Assembly: GCA_036267955.1 (NCBI GenBank)
Contig: DATAVB010000086.1
Coordinates: 8,082-72,081, forward strand
Direction of reading: 5' to 3'
From: DATAVB01 sp036267955
Lineage (GTDB): Bacteria > Actinomycetota > Actinomycetes > Mycobacteriales > QHCD01
Length of the DNA stretch: 64,000 nucleotides
The stretch's first letter is position 1, and every line of letters starts with the position of its first letter. A program made the translations under genes and the position numbers. Shown here in pieces: positions 41,551 to 55,664 of the stretch. Below the pieces are notes generated by a model. The model ran no database searches and was not told the DNA's origin. It saw only the letters and a program-made list of their open reading frames with translations.

Positions 41551-41579
41551 TCGACAGCAGTCGTAGCTGCGTCTACACT
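41551..41579 (+). promoter_or_regulatory. Candidate rpoB promoter
   Basis: TCGACA (41551-41556), a 17-base spacer and TACACT (41574-41579) form the best sigma-A-type promoter in the 381-base gap before rpoB. It would give a leader of about 170 bases. A second TTGACA lies at 41650 with TAGAAC 19 bases on (41675-41680). I see no gene in the rest of the gap. Confidence 0.5.
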
Positions 41580-41756
41580 GCTGGTTTGCGCTGCCCTTCT
41601 TTCCGCCGTCCACTGATTGTGATGCCGATTGTGCGTCGCTGTCCTTCAGTTGACAGCGGTGGTTCCGGCTGCGCTAGAACTCTCTCGGCGCTCGCGCGAC
41701 GGTGCTGATAGCAGCTCAGCAGTGCTCGACCGTGCAGGTCCTCGGAAGGACGCATC

Positions 41757-44700
41757 TTGGCAGTCTCCCGCTCCGGCCAGACAATCGTGCAAAACAAGCC
41801 CAGCATTCCCGGCGCACCACCCCGGCTCTCGTTCGCGAAGATCGCGGAGCCCCTCGAAGTCCCCAACCTCCTCGCTGTGCAGACCAGCTCCTTCGGCTGG
41901 CTGATCGGCAGCGACCGCTGGCGTGAGCAGGCGGCGGACGGGGCTACGAGCGGCCTGGAGGACATCCTCGGCGAGATCTCGCCTATCGAGGACTTCTCCG
42001 GCTCGATGTCCCTGTCGTTCTCCAATCCCCGGTTCGAAGATGTCAAGGCGCCGGAGGAGGAGTGCAAGGACAAGGACATGACGTTCTCGGCTCCGTTGTT
42101 CGTCACGGCCGAGTTCATGAACAACTCCACCGGCGAGATCAAGAGCCAGACCGTCTTCATGGGTGACTTCCCGATGATGACGGTCAAGGGCACCTTCATC
42201 ATCAACGGCACCGAGCGTGTCGTGGTGTCCCAGCTCGTCCGCTCTCCCGGCGTGTACTTCGACCGGACGCTGGACAAGACGTCCGACCGGGAGATCTACA
42301 GCTGCAAGGTCATTCCGAGCCGCGGCGCGTGGCTGGAGTTCGACGTCGACAAGCGCGACACCGTCGGCGTCCGGATCGACCGCAAGCGCCGCCAGCCGGT
42401 CACCGTGCTGCTCAAGGCCCTCGGCTGGACCGAGGAGCGTATCCGGGAGCGGTTCGCCTCCTCGCCGACGCTGATCGGCACCCTGGAGAAGGACCACATC
42501 ACCACCCAGGACGAGGCGCTGCTCGACATCTACCGCAAGCTGCGGCCGGGCGAGCCGCCGACGCGGGAGAGCGCCCAGACCCTGCTGGACAACCTCTTCT
42601 TCAACCCGAAGCGGTACGACCTGGCCAAGGTCGGTCGCTACAAGGTGAACAAGAAGCTCCTTCTCGACCTGCCCACCACTCAGGGTGTGCTGACCGAGGA
42701 CGACATCGTCGCCACCATCGAGTACGTCGTGAAGCTGCACGACGGCGAGACCAGTGACGGTGACCAGCTGTACGAGGTCGACGACATCGACCACTTCGGC
42801 AACCGGCGGCTGCGTACGGTCGGCGAGCTGATCCAGAACCAGATCCGGGTCGGCCTGTCCCGCATGGAGCGCGTCGTCCGCGAGCGGATGACGACCCAGG
42901 ACGTCGAGGCGATCACTCCGCAGACCCTGATCAACATCCGCCCTGTGGTGGCGTCGATCAAGGAGTTCTTCGGCACCAGCCAGCTGTCCCAGTTCATGGA
43001 CCACACCAACCCGCTCGCGGGCCTGACGCACCGTCGTCGGCTGTCCGCGCTGGGTCCGGGTGGTCTGTCCCGGGAGCGGGCCGGCATGGAGGTCCGCGAC
43101 GTGCACCCCAGCCACTACGGCCGGATGTGCCCGATCGAGACCCCGGAAGGTCCGAACATCGGCCTCATCGGCGCGCTGTCGACCTTCGCCCGGGTCAACC
43201 CGTTCGGCTTCATCGAGACTCCGTACCGGAAGGTCGAGGACGGTCGGGTCACCGACCACGTCGACTACCTGACGGCCGATGAAGAGGACCGGTTCGTCAA
43301 GGCGCAGGCCAACACGCCGATCGACGGTGACGGCAACTTCATCGAAGACCGCGTGCTGGTCCGCCGCAAGGGCGGCGAGACCGACCTCGCCACCCGCGAC
43401 GACGTGGACTACATGGACGTCTCGCCGCGGCAGATGATCTCGGTAGCCACCGCGATGATTCCGTTCCTGGAGCACGACGACGCCTCGCGTGCCCTGATGG
43501 GCGCCAACATGCAGCGGCAGGCTGTTCCGCTGCTGCGCAGCGAGTCGCCGCTGGTCGGCACCGGCATGGAGTTGCGGGCCGCGGTCGACGCCGGCGACGT
43601 CATCGTCGCCGCCAAGGCCGGTGTGGTCGAGGAGCTGTCCGCCGACTACGTCACGGTCATGGCCGACGACGGCACCCGGCAGACCTACCGGCTGCACAAG
43701 TTCCGCCGGTCCAACCAGGGCACCTGCATCAACCAGCGTCCGATCGTGGACGAGGGTGACCGGGTCGAGGTCGGCCAGGTCGTCGCCGACGGTCCCTGCA
43801 CCGACACCGGTGAGATGGCGCTCGGCAAGAACCTGCTCGTGGCGTTCATGCCGTGGGAGGGCCACAACTACGAAGACGCGATCATCCTGTCCCAGCGAGT
43901 GGTCCAGGACGACGTCCTCACCTCGATCCACGTCGAGGAGTACGAGGTCGACGCCCGGGACACCAAGCTTGGGCCGGAGGAGATCACCCGGGACATCCCG
44001 AACGTCTCCGAAGAGGTGCTCGCCGACCTCGACGAGCGCGGCATCATCCGGATCGGCGCCGACGTCTCCACCGGCGACATCCTGGTCGGCAAGGTCACCC
44101 CGAAGGGTGAGACCGAGCTGACCCCGGAGGAGCGCCTGCTGCGGGCGATCTTCGGTGAGAAGGCCCGTGAGGTACGGGACACCTCGCTGAAGGTGCCGCA
44201 CGGTGAGGGCGGAAAGGTCATCGGCGTCCGGCTGTTCAGCCGCGACGACGGTGACGAGCTGCCCCCCGGCGTCAACGAGCTGGTCCGGGTCTACGTCGCC
44301 CAGCGCCGCAAGGTGCAGGACGGCGACAAGCTCGCCGGCCGGCACGGCAACAAGGGCGTCATCGGCAAGATCCTCCCGGTGGAGGACATGCCGTTCCTGC
44401 CCGACGGCACCCCGGTCGACATCGTGCTCAACCCGCACGGCGTCCCGCGCCGGATGAACATCGGCCAGATCCTGGAGATCCACCTGGGCTGGCTGGCATC
44501 CCGCGGTTGGAAGATCGAGGGCAACCCGGACTGGGCCGAGCTGCTCCCCGAGGAGCTGTACGAGGCCGAGCCGGGCAGCAACACCGCCACGCCGGTCTTC
44601 GACGGCGCCCGGGAGACCGAGATCATCGGTCTGCTGCATTCGAGCCTGCCCAACCGGGACGGCGAGCGGATGGTCGGCGGAGACGGCAAGGCGCAGCTCA

Positions 44701-45203
44701 TGGACGGGCGTAGCGGCGAGCCGTTCCCGTACCCGGTGGCCGTCGGCTACATGTACATCATCAAGCTGGACCACCTGGTCGACGACAAGATCCACGCTCG
44801 CGCCACCGGTCCGTACTCGATGATCACGCAGCAGCCGCTCGGCGGTAAGGCTCAGTTCGGTGGTCAGCGCTTCGGCGAGATGGAGTGCTGGGCGATGCAG
44901 GCGTACGGCGCCGCATACACCCTGCAGGAGCTGCTCACGATCAAGTCCGACGACGTGGTGGGCCGGGTCAAGGTCTACGAGGCGATCGTCAAGGGCGAGA
45001 ACATTCCTGAGCCGGGCATCCCCGAATCCTTCAAGGTGCTGCTCAAAGAGCTGCAGTCGCTCTGCCTGAATGTGGAGGTGCTCTCCAGTGACGGTGTGTC
45101 CATCGAGATGAAGGACAGCGACGAGGACGTCTTCCGCGCGGCGGAGGAGCTCGGGATCGACCTGTCCCGGCGAGAGCCGAGCAGCGTCGACGTCGACGGC
45201 TGA
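41757..45203 (+). CDS. rpoB: DNA-directed RNA polymerase beta subunit
   Basis: A 1148-residue catalytic core subunit. Start is a TTG (GGAAGGA six bases upstream), as is common for actinobacterial rpoB. Diagnostic segments are GTERVVVSQLVRSPGVYF, the rifampicin-pocket stretch SQLSQFMDHTNPLAGLTH, RMCPIETPEGPNIGLIG, KNLLVAFMPWEGHNYEDAI and GKAQFGGQRFGEMECWAM. In the rifampicin cluster, residues equal to E. coli Asp516, His526 and Ser531 are the sensitive forms, but positions 517, 518, 522 and 527 read His, Thr, Ala and Arg. Followed by rpoC after a spacer with a hairpin. Confidence 0.98.
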   Translation: MAVSRSGQTIVQNKPSIPGAPPRLSFAKIAEPLEVPNLLAVQTSSFGWLIGSDRWREQAADGATSGLEDILGEISPIEDFSGSMSLSFSNPRFEDVKAPEEECKDKDMTFSAPLFVTAEFMNNSTGEIKSQTVFMGDFPMMTVKGTFIINGTERVVVSQLVRSPGVYFDRTLDKTSDREIYSCKVIPSRGAWLEFDVDKRDTVGVRIDRKRRQPVTVLLKALGWTEERIRERFASSPTLIGTLEKDHITTQDEALLDIYRKLRPGEPPTRESAQTLLDNLFFNPKRYDLAKVGRYKVNKKLLLDLPTTQGVLTEDDIVATIEYVVKLHDGETSDGDQLYEVDDIDHFGNRRLRTVGELIQNQIRVGLSRMERVVRERMTTQDVEAITPQTLINIRPVVASIKEFFGTSQLSQFMDHTNPLAGLTHRRRLSALGPGGLSRERAGMEVRDVHPSHYGRMCPIETPEGPNIGLIGALSTFARVNPFGFIETPYRKVEDGRVTDHVDYLTADEEDRFVKAQANTPIDGDGNFIEDRVLVRRKGGETDLATRDDVDYMDVSPRQMISVATAMIPFLEHDDASRALMGANMQRQAVPLLRSESPLVGTGMELRAAVDAGDVIVAAKAGVVEELSADYVTVMADDGTRQTYRLHKFRRSNQGTCINQRPIVDEGDRVEVGQVVADGPCTDTGEMALGKNLLVAFMPWEGHNYEDAIILSQRVVQDDVLTSIHVEEYEVDARDTKLGPEEITRDIPNVSEEVLADLDERGIIRIGADVSTGDILVGKVTPKGETELTPEERLLRAIFGEKAREVRDTSLKVPHGEGGKVIGVRLFSRDDGDELPPGVNELVRVYVAQRRKVQDGDKLAGRHGNKGVIGKILPVEDMPFLPDGTPVDIVLNPHGVPRRMNIGQILEIHLGWLASRGWKIEGNPDWAELLPEELYEAEPGSNTATPVFDGARETEIIGLLHSSLPNRDGERMVGGDGKAQLMDGRSGEPFPYPVAVGYMYIIKLDHLVDDKIHARATGPYSMITQQPLGGKAQFGGQRFGEMECWAMQAYGAAYTLQELLTIKSDDVVGRVKVYEAIVKGENIPEPGIPESFKVLLKELQSLCLNVEVLSSDGVSIEMKDSDEDVFRAAEELGIDLSRREPSSVDVDG

Positions 45204-45212
45204 TCGACCGAG

Positions 45213-45238
45213 GGCGGTGCGGGGCGACCCGCACCGCC
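45213..45238 (+). terminator. Perfect hairpin in the rpoB-rpoC spacer
   Basis: GGCGGTGCGGG and CCCGCACCGCC pair over 11 bases around GCGA. No T-run follows, so it may cause partial termination, mRNA processing or stabilisation, and would tune the rpoB:rpoC ratio. Confidence 0.5.
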
Positions 45239-45332
45239 ACCGGTCGGCGTGAACAAAACTCCATGCCGGGTCACTGCGAATCAGCAGTGCGAGACAAGAC
45301 CCGGTTGACCCGTGAAGAGGGATGAGAAAATA

Positions 45333-49256
<3,924 letters not shown>

Positions 49257-49271
49257 TTCGTCAGGCGACAC

Positions 49272-49303
49272 AGGGCCGGGCACCGTTATCGGTGCCCGGC
49301 CCT
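49272..49303 (+). terminator. Terminator after rpoC
   Basis: AGGGCCGGGCACC and GGTGCCCGGCCCT pair perfectly over 13 bases around GTTATC, 15 bases past the rpoC stop. The run after it is CTCTCG rather than T-rich. Confidence 0.88.
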
Positions 49304-49368
49304 CTCGCGTCTGCGGTTCGGCCCGGGGGTTCGGTCCGACCGTGCGGAGGCTCCCTAGACTCGGGCGG

Positions 49369-49959
49369 GTGTCGCACTACTTCGACGAGTCGCCGGCGTC
49401 CCGCCACCGCGAGGGTTGGGTCGAGCTGACCGTCGCGGACCGCGAGCTCCGGCTCGCCACGGACAGCGGTGTCTTCTCCGCCGGGCAGCTCGACCCGGGT
49501 ACCGCCGTACTGCTGGACAGCGTGCCGCTGCCGCCTGCTTCCGGGGACCTGCTCGATCTCGGCTGCGGCTACGGTCCGATCGCCCTCACACTCGCGCTGA
49601 GGGCGCCGCACGCCACTGTGTGGGCGGTCGACGTGAACGAACGGGCCCGAGAACTCACCCAGGCCAACGCCGCCGCGGCCGGGTTGACCAACCTCAGGGT
49701 GGCGCACCCCGACGAGGTGCCGGCCGACCTGCGATTCGCCGAGCTCTGGTCCAACCCGCCGATCCGGATCGGCAAGGCGGCGCTGCACGACCTGCTGCTG
49801 AGGTGGCTGCCCCGGGTGGACGGCGCGAGCTTCCTGGTCGTGCAGAAGCATCTCGGCTCCGACTCGCTGCAACGGTGGTTGACCGAGCAGGGCCTGCCGA
49901 CGGAGAAAGTACGGTCCCGTAAGGCTTTCCGGGTTTTGTGCGCGCGTCGTCCCGGCTGA
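49369..49959 (+). CDS. RsmC-like class I methyltransferase
   Basis: A 196-residue SAM-dependent methyltransferase. Motif I is LLDLGCGYGPIALTLAL and the acceptor-site motif is SNPPIRIGK, the NPP form used for amino groups on guanine or glutamine. With SHYFDESPASRHREGWVEL at its start, it resembles the C-terminal half of RsmC (16S rRNA G1207), a known actinobacterial small form. The GTG at 49369 is the likely start; the longer open frame reaches back into the rpoC terminator. It lies alone between rpoC and rpsL. Confidence 0.88.
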   Translation: MSHYFDESPASRHREGWVELTVADRELRLATDSGVFSAGQLDPGTAVLLDSVPLPPASGDLLDLGCGYGPIALTLALRAPHATVWAVDVNERARELTQANAAAAGLTNLRVAHPDEVPADLRFAELWSNPPIRIGKAALHDLLLRWLPRVDGASFLVVQKHLGSDSLQRWLTEQGLPTEKVRSRKAFRVLCARRPG

Positions 49960-50063
49960 CTGTCGGAGCCGCGAGGTACGATCAAAAGGATCCCGCGGCG
50001 GCCTGTGGCAGACCTTTCCCCAGGCCGGTCTCGGTCGGGAATTCCTGGCGTGCCCACCCCGTT

Positions 50064-50092
50064 TTGACCCTGACCGCCGCGTCGCGTAACCT
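50064..50092 (+). promoter_or_regulatory. Promoter of rpsL-rpsG-fusA-tuf
   Basis: TTGACC (50064-50069), a 17-base spacer and TAACCT (50087-50092) make a good housekeeping promoter 200 bases before rpsL. The leader between is GC-rich; no gene is seen in the 335-base gap from 49960 to 50294. Confidence 0.65.
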
Positions 50093-50294
50093 TGCCACTC
50101 GTGCTCGAGGAGACTCGAGCCGACTGCGCATGCGGCTCACGCCGTTGACGTGTGAGCCCGCCGGTCCACACCCGCTCGATCAACTTGGGCGGCGGAACGT
50201 GGGCCAGGCGACACGCCCGACCGCGGGGGTCGGTAGGGCGGGCGCACCAGCGGTGCCACCAGTACGAGTCGGAATAGGGAGACGCGAGGCCTTC

Positions 50295-50668
<374 letters not shown>

Positions 50669-50669
<1 letters not shown>

Positions 50670-51139
50670 TGCCCCGCAAGGGTCCCGCGCCTCGGCGCCC
50701 CGTCGTCATCGATCCGGTCTACGGTTCACCGCTGGTGACCAGCCTGATCAACAAGGTTCTGCTGTCCGGCAAGCGGTCCACCGCCGAGCGGATCGTCTAC
50801 GGCGCCCTGGAGGGTGCCCGCGACAAGTCCGGCACCGACCCGGTTGTGACGCTCAAGCGCGCGCTCGACAATGTGAAGCCGACGCTGGAGGTGCGCAGCC
50901 GCCGGGTCGGTGGCGCCACCTACCAGGTGCCGGTCGAGGTCCGTCCGCAGCGCAGCACCACGCTGGCACTGCGTTGGCTGATCACCTACAGCCGGGCGCG
51001 CCGGGAGAAGACGATGACCGAGCGGCTGATGAACGAGCTGCTCGACGCGAGCAACGGCCTCGGTGCCAGCGTCAAGCGACGTGAGGACACCCACAAGATG
51101 GCCGAATCGAACAAGGCTTTCGCGCACTACCGCTGGTAG
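50669..51139 (+). CDS. rpsG: 30S ribosomal protein S7
   Basis: A 156-residue protein that nucleates assembly of the small-subunit head and contacts E-site tRNA. MPRKGPAPRRPVVIDPVYGS, VTSLINKVLLSGKRSTAE and REDTHKMAESNKAFAHYRW are diagnostic. The ATG overlaps the rpsL stop by one base. In other bacteria S7 represses this operon by binding its mRNA. Confidence 0.98.
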
Positions 51140-51175
51140 TGCCCCCGCAACAACGAGATGTGAGAGAAGAGAGCA

Positions 51176-53275
51176 GTGGCCAAGGACGCCGAACTCGCCA
51201 GGACCCGAAACATCGGGATCATGGCGCACATCGACGCGGGCAAAACCACGACGACCGAGCGAATCCTGTTCTACACCGGGATGAACTACAAGATCGGTGA
51301 AGTCCACGATGGCGCCGCCACCATGGACTGGATGGAGCAGGAGCAGGAGCGGGGGATCACCATCACCTCCGCGGCGATCAAGTGTGAGTGGAAAGACCAC
51401 ATCATCCAGATCATCGACACCCCCGGGCACGTCGACTTCACCGTTGAGGTGGAGCGGTCGCTGCGGGTGCTCGACGGCGCCATCGCCGTTTATGACGGTG
51501 TCGCCGGAGTCGAGCCGCAGACGGAGAACGTCTGGCGGCAGGCCGACAAGTACAACGTTCCGCGGATGTGCTTCGTCAACAAGCTCGACCGCACCGGCGC
51601 CAACTTCTTCCGGTGCGTCGACATGATGATCGAGCGCCTGGGCGCCACCCCGCTCGTGCTGCAGATCCCGATCGGGCTGGAAGGCGCGCACATCGGCGTC
51701 GTCGATCTGATCGGCGAGCGCGCGCTGACCTGGCGCGGCGAGACCACGATCGGCGAGGACTACACCGTCGAGGCCATTCCGGATGACCTGGTCGAGCAGG
51801 CCGCTGAATACCGCGAGAAGCTGATCGAGACGCTGGCCGAGAACGACGACGAGACGATGGAGGCCTATCTCGAAGGTCGCACGCTGACCAACGAGGAGAT
51901 CAAGGCCGGCATTCGGCGCGCCACCCTGGCCGGCAAGGCCAACCCGGTGCTCACCGGCTCCGCCTTCAAGAACAAGGGCGTGCAGCCGCTGCTGGACGCG
52001 GTCGTCGACTACATGCCGAGCCCGCTGGACGTCGGTGGCATCAAGGGCACGCTGACCGATGGTGAGACCCCGATCGTGCGTGAGCCGAGCGAGGACGCGC
52101 CGTTCTCCGGCCTGGCGTTCAAGGTGCAGACCGACCAGCACCTTGGCAAGCTCACCTACGTCCGGATCTACTCCGGCAAGGTCGAGACCGGCTCTCAGGT
52201 GCTGAACTCGACCAAGGACCGCAAGGAGCGCATCGGCAAGATCTACCAGATGCGCGCCAACAAGCGGGATGAGCGCGCAGGCGCCGGCGCCGGTGAGATC
52301 ATCGCTGTCGCGGGTCTGAAGCAGACCACCACCGGTGACACGCTGAGCGACTCCAACAACGCGGTCATCCTCGAGTCGATGATCTTCCCCGAGCCCGTCA
52401 TCGACGTGGCGATCGAGCCGAAGACCAAGGCCGACCAGGAGAAGCTGGGAACAGCGATCCAGAAGCTGGCCGAGGAGGACCCGACTTTCCGCGTGCACAA
52501 CGACGAGGAGACCGGTCAGACGGTCATCTCGGGTATGGGCGAGCTGCACCTCGAGGTGCTGGTCGACCGGATGAAGCGCGAGTTCAAGGTCGAGGCGAAC
52601 GTCGGTAAGCCGCAGGTGGCCTACCGCGAGACCATTCGCAAGTCGATCGAGAAGATCGAGTACCTGCACAAGAAGCAGACCGGCGGTTCGGGCCAGTTCG
52701 CGAAGGTGCTCGTCAACGTCGAGCCGATGACCCTCGAGGCCGACGGCCCGACGTACGAGTTCGTCAACAAGGTCAGCGGTGGACGTATCCCGAAGGAATA
52801 CATCCCATCGGTGGACCACGGCGCGCAGGAAGCCATGCAGACCGGACCGCTTGCCGGCTATCCGCTGGTGGGTGTCCGACTGACCCTGGTCGACGGCGCC
52901 TACCACGAGGTCGACTCGTCGGAAATGGCATTCAAGACCGCCGGACTCATGGTGGCCCGCGATGCGGCCCGCCGCGCCAGCCCGGCGATCCTGGAGCCGC
53001 TGATGGCCGTCGAGGTCACCACGCCCGAGGACAATATGGGCGATGTGATCGGCGACCTGAACTCGCGTCGTGGCCAGATTCAGGCCATGGACGAGCTGGG
53101 CGGTGGAGCGCGTCTGGTAAAGGCGCTCGTTCCGCTGTCGGAGATGTTCGGCTACGTCGGCGACCTCCGGTCGAGGACGCAGGGCCGGGCCAGTTACTCC
53201 ATGATGTTCGACTCCTACGCGGAAGTTCCCAGCAGTGTCGCGAAGGAGATCATCGCGAAGGTGACGGGCGAGTAG
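51176..53275 (+). CDS. fusA: Elongation factor G
   Basis: A 699-residue translocase GTPase. G1 is AHIDAGKTTTTERIL, G2 the RGITITSAA switch, G3 DTPGHVD and G4 NKLDRTG. Domain IV ends in the usual GGARLVKALVPLSEMFGY. The GTG start follows AGAGAAGAG. The length is standard for EF-G1. It belongs to the rpsL operon, with 36 bases between rpsG and fusA. Confidence 0.98.
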   Translation: MAKDAELARTRNIGIMAHIDAGKTTTTERILFYTGMNYKIGEVHDGAATMDWMEQEQERGITITSAAIKCEWKDHIIQIIDTPGHVDFTVEVERSLRVLDGAIAVYDGVAGVEPQTENVWRQADKYNVPRMCFVNKLDRTGANFFRCVDMMIERLGATPLVLQIPIGLEGAHIGVVDLIGERALTWRGETTIGEDYTVEAIPDDLVEQAAEYREKLIETLAENDDETMEAYLEGRTLTNEEIKAGIRRATLAGKANPVLTGSAFKNKGVQPLLDAVVDYMPSPLDVGGIKGTLTDGETPIVREPSEDAPFSGLAFKVQTDQHLGKLTYVRIYSGKVETGSQVLNSTKDRKERIGKIYQMRANKRDERAGAGAGEIIAVAGLKQTTTGDTLSDSNNAVILESMIFPEPVIDVAIEPKTKADQEKLGTAIQKLAEEDPTFRVHNDEETGQTVISGMGELHLEVLVDRMKREFKVEANVGKPQVAYRETIRKSIEKIEYLHKKQTGGSGQFAKVLVNVEPMTLEADGPTYEFVNKVSGGRIPKEYIPSVDHGAQEAMQTGPLAGYPLVGVRLTLVDGAYHEVDSSEMAFKTAGLMVARDAARRASPAILEPLMAVEVTTPEDNMGDVIGDLNSRRGQIQAMDELGGGARLVKALVPLSEMFGYVGDLRSRTQGRASYSMMFDSYAEVPSSVAKEIIAKVTGE

Positions 53276-53344
53276 TCCGACAGTCTTCTGAATTGTTCGA
53301 AAGCCCGTACGGCATACAGAAATAACATCCGGTAGGAGGATCCA

Positions 53345-54538
53345 GTGGCGAAGGCGAAGTTCGAGCGGAACAAGCCGCACGTCAACATCGGCACGATCGG
53401 TCACATCGACCACGGCAAGACCACGCTGACCGCGGCAATCACCCGGGTGCTTGCTGACAAGTACCCGGACGTCAACAAGGCAGCGGCGTTCGACCAGATC
53501 GACAACGCTCCCGAGGAGCGTCAGCGCGGCATCACGATCGCCGTCTCCCACCAGGAGTACGAGACCGAGAAGCGTCACTACGCGCACGTCGACTGCCCCG
53601 GGCACGCCGACTACGTGAAGAACATGATCACCGGTGCGGCGCAGATGGACGGCGCCATCCTGGTGGTTGCCGCCACCGACGGCCCGATGCCGCAGACGCG
53701 TGAGCACGTGCTGCTCGCCCGTCAGGTCGGTGTCCCGTACATCGTCGTGGCCCTCAACAAGGCCGACATGGTCGACGATGAGGAGATCCTGGAGCTCGTT
53801 GAGCTCGAGGTTCGTGAGCTTCTCTCCAGCCAGGAGTTCCCTGGCGACGACGCTCCGGTTGTTCGTGTCTCGGCGCTGAAGGCGCTCGAGGGCGACGCCG
53901 AGTGGGGCGAGAAGATCATGGAGCTCATGAACGCCGTCGACGAGGCGATCCCGGAGCCCGAGCGCGACATCGAGAAGCCGTTCCTCATGCCCATCGAGGA
54001 CGTCTTCACGATCACCGGCCGCGGCACCGTGGTGACCGGTCGGGTCGAGCGTGGAATCGTGAACGTCAACGAGACCATCGAGATCGTCGGCATCAAGGAC
54101 AAGTCGCAGACGACCACCGTCACCGGTGTCGAGATGTTCCGCAAGCTGCTCGATCAGGGCCGCGCGGGCGACAACGTGGGGCTGCTGCTTCGTGGCACCA
54201 AGCGCGAGGACGTGGAGCGCGGGCAGGTCATCTGCAAGCCGGGCTCGATCACCCCGCACACCAAGTTCGACGGCCAGGTCTACATCCTGTCCAAGGACGA
54301 GGGCGGCCGGCACACGCCGTTCTTCAACAACTACCGGCCCCAGTTCTACTTCCGTACCACGGACGTAACTGGCGTCGTCTCGCTTGCCGAAGGCACCGAG
54401 ATGGTCATGCCGGGTGACAACACCGAAATGTCGGTCGAGCTGATTCAGCCGATCGCCATGGAGGAGGGCCTGCTCTTCGCCATTCGCGAGGGCGGTCGCA
54501 CGGTCGGATCCGGCCGAGTGATCAAGGTTCTGAAGTAG
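53345..54538 (+). CDS. tuf: Elongation factor Tu
   Basis: A 397-residue GTPase that brings aminoacyl-tRNA to the ribosome. GHIDHGKTTLTAAITR, RGITIAVSHQEYET, DCPGHADYVKNMI and NKADMVDD are its G motifs. The GTG start has GTAGGAGG upstream. The codon use is strongly biased toward C- and G-ending major codons, as expected for a very highly expressed gene. A perfect terminator follows. Confidence 0.98.
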   Translation: MAKAKFERNKPHVNIGTIGHIDHGKTTLTAAITRVLADKYPDVNKAAAFDQIDNAPEERQRGITIAVSHQEYETEKRHYAHVDCPGHADYVKNMITGAAQMDGAILVVAATDGPMPQTREHVLLARQVGVPYIVVALNKADMVDDEEILELVELEVRELLSSQEFPGDDAPVVRVSALKALEGDAEWGEKIMELMNAVDEAIPEPERDIEKPFLMPIEDVFTITGRGTVVTGRVERGIVNVNETIEIVGIKDKSQTTTVTGVEMFRKLLDQGRAGDNVGLLLRGTKREDVERGQVICKPGSITPHTKFDGQVYILSKDEGGRHTPFFNNYRPQFYFRTTDVTGVVSLAEGTEMVMPGDNTEMSVELIQPIAMEEGLLFAIREGGRTVGSGRVIKVLK

Positions 54539-54551
54539 CAGCACCGAGATG

Positions 54552-54584
54552 GAGGCGGCGGCCTCGGAAATAGGCCGCCGCCTC
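54552..54584 (+). terminator. Terminator after tuf
   Basis: GAGGCGGCGGCCT and AGGCCGCCGCCTC pair perfectly over 13 bases around CGGAAAT, followed by GTTTC. It separates the rpsL operon from the S10 operon. Confidence 0.92.
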
Positions 54585-54648
54585 GTTTCATGGAAAAGCA
54601 GACGATCAACCACGGCAGTCAAGACGGCCAGCGACAGCGAGGATGACC

Positions 54649-54954
54649 ATGGCGGGACAGAAGATCCGCATTCGGCTCAAGGCGTATGACCATGAGGCGA
54701 TCGACGCGTCGGCGCGCAAAATCGTCGACACGGTGACCCGTACCGGTGCCCGGGTCGTCGGCCCGGTGCCGCTGCCGACCGAGAAGAACGTCTACTGCGT
54801 CATCCGGTCGCCCATGAAGTACAAGGACAGCCGCGAGCACTTCGAGATGCGCACCCACAAGCGACTCATTGACATTCTCGACCCGACGCCGAAAACGGTC
54901 GACGCGCTCATGCGCATCGATCTCCCGGCCAGCGTCGACGTGAACATTCAGTAG
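54649..54954 (+). CDS. rpsJ: 30S ribosomal protein S10
   Basis: A 101-residue protein (also NusE, the NusB partner in antitermination). MAGQKIRIRLKAYDHEAID is diagnostic and sets the ATG at 54649 (GAGG six bases upstream); the ATG six bases earlier lacks room for a binding site. It opens the S10 operon. The end VDALMRIDLPASVDVNIQ is standard. Confidence 0.98.
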   Translation: MAGQKIRIRLKAYDHEAIDASARKIVDTVTRTGARVVGPVPLPTEKNVYCVIRSPMKYKDSREHFEMRTHKRLIDILDPTPKTVDALMRIDLPASVDVNIQ

Positions 54955-55001
54955 GGATCTGTCACCGATGCCACCCGCGAAGCGACTTGGGAGCGAAGCC
55001 C

Positions 55002-55664
55002 ATGTCTAACGAGATCAAAGGCGTTCTGGGCGAGAAGCTCGGCATGACCCAGGTCTTCGACGAGAACAACCGGATGATTCCGGTGACCGTCGTCAAGACC
55101 GGTCCCTGTGTCGTCACCCAGGTCCGTACGCCCGACAAGGACGGCTACTCAGCCGTGCAGCTGGCTTACGGCGCGATCGACCCGCGCAAGGTCACCAAGC
55201 CGGTGGCCGGCCACTACGCCAGGGCCGGGGTCACCCCGCGCCGTCACCTGGTCGAGTTGCGCACCGAGTCCGCGAGCTCGTACGAGCTCGGCCAGGAGCT
55301 CGGCGCCGACACGTTCGAGGTCGGCGTTCCGGTCGACGTCGTCGGCACCAGCAAGGGCAAGGGCACCGCCGGCGTCATGAAGCGACACGGCTTCCACGGT
55401 CTGCCCGCCTCGCACGGCGCCCACCGCGTGCACCGGCACCCCGGCTCGATCGGTGGCTGTGCCACCCCGGGCCGCGTCTTCCGGGGCACCCGGATGGCTG
55501 GTCGGATGGGCCACGACCGCACCACGATTCTCAACCTCACCGTGCAGAAGGTCGACGCGGAAAAGGGCCTGCTGCTGATCAAGGGCGCCATTCCCGGCCC
55601 CGACGGCGGCATCGTCCTGGTGCGTACGGCGCTGACCAGCGGTGTGAAGGGTGGTGCAGCGTGA
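55002..55664 (+). CDS. rplC: 50S ribosomal protein L3
   Basis: A 220-residue protein whose extension reaches the peptidyl-transferase centre. GVLGEKLGMTQVFDENN at the start and MKRHGFHGLPASHGAH in the loop are typical. The ATG at 55002 has GGGAG eight bases upstream; a TTG five codons earlier is less likely. The gene overlaps rplD by four bases. Confidence 0.98.
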   Translation: MSNEIKGVLGEKLGMTQVFDENNRMIPVTVVKTGPCVVTQVRTPDKDGYSAVQLAYGAIDPRKVTKPVAGHYARAGVTPRRHLVELRTESASSYELGQELGADTFEVGVPVDVVGTSKGKGTAGVMKRHGFHGLPASHGAHRVHRHPGSIGGCATPGRVFRGTRMAGRMGHDRTTILNLTVQKVDAEKGLLLIKGAIPGPDGGIVLVRTALTSGVKGGAA

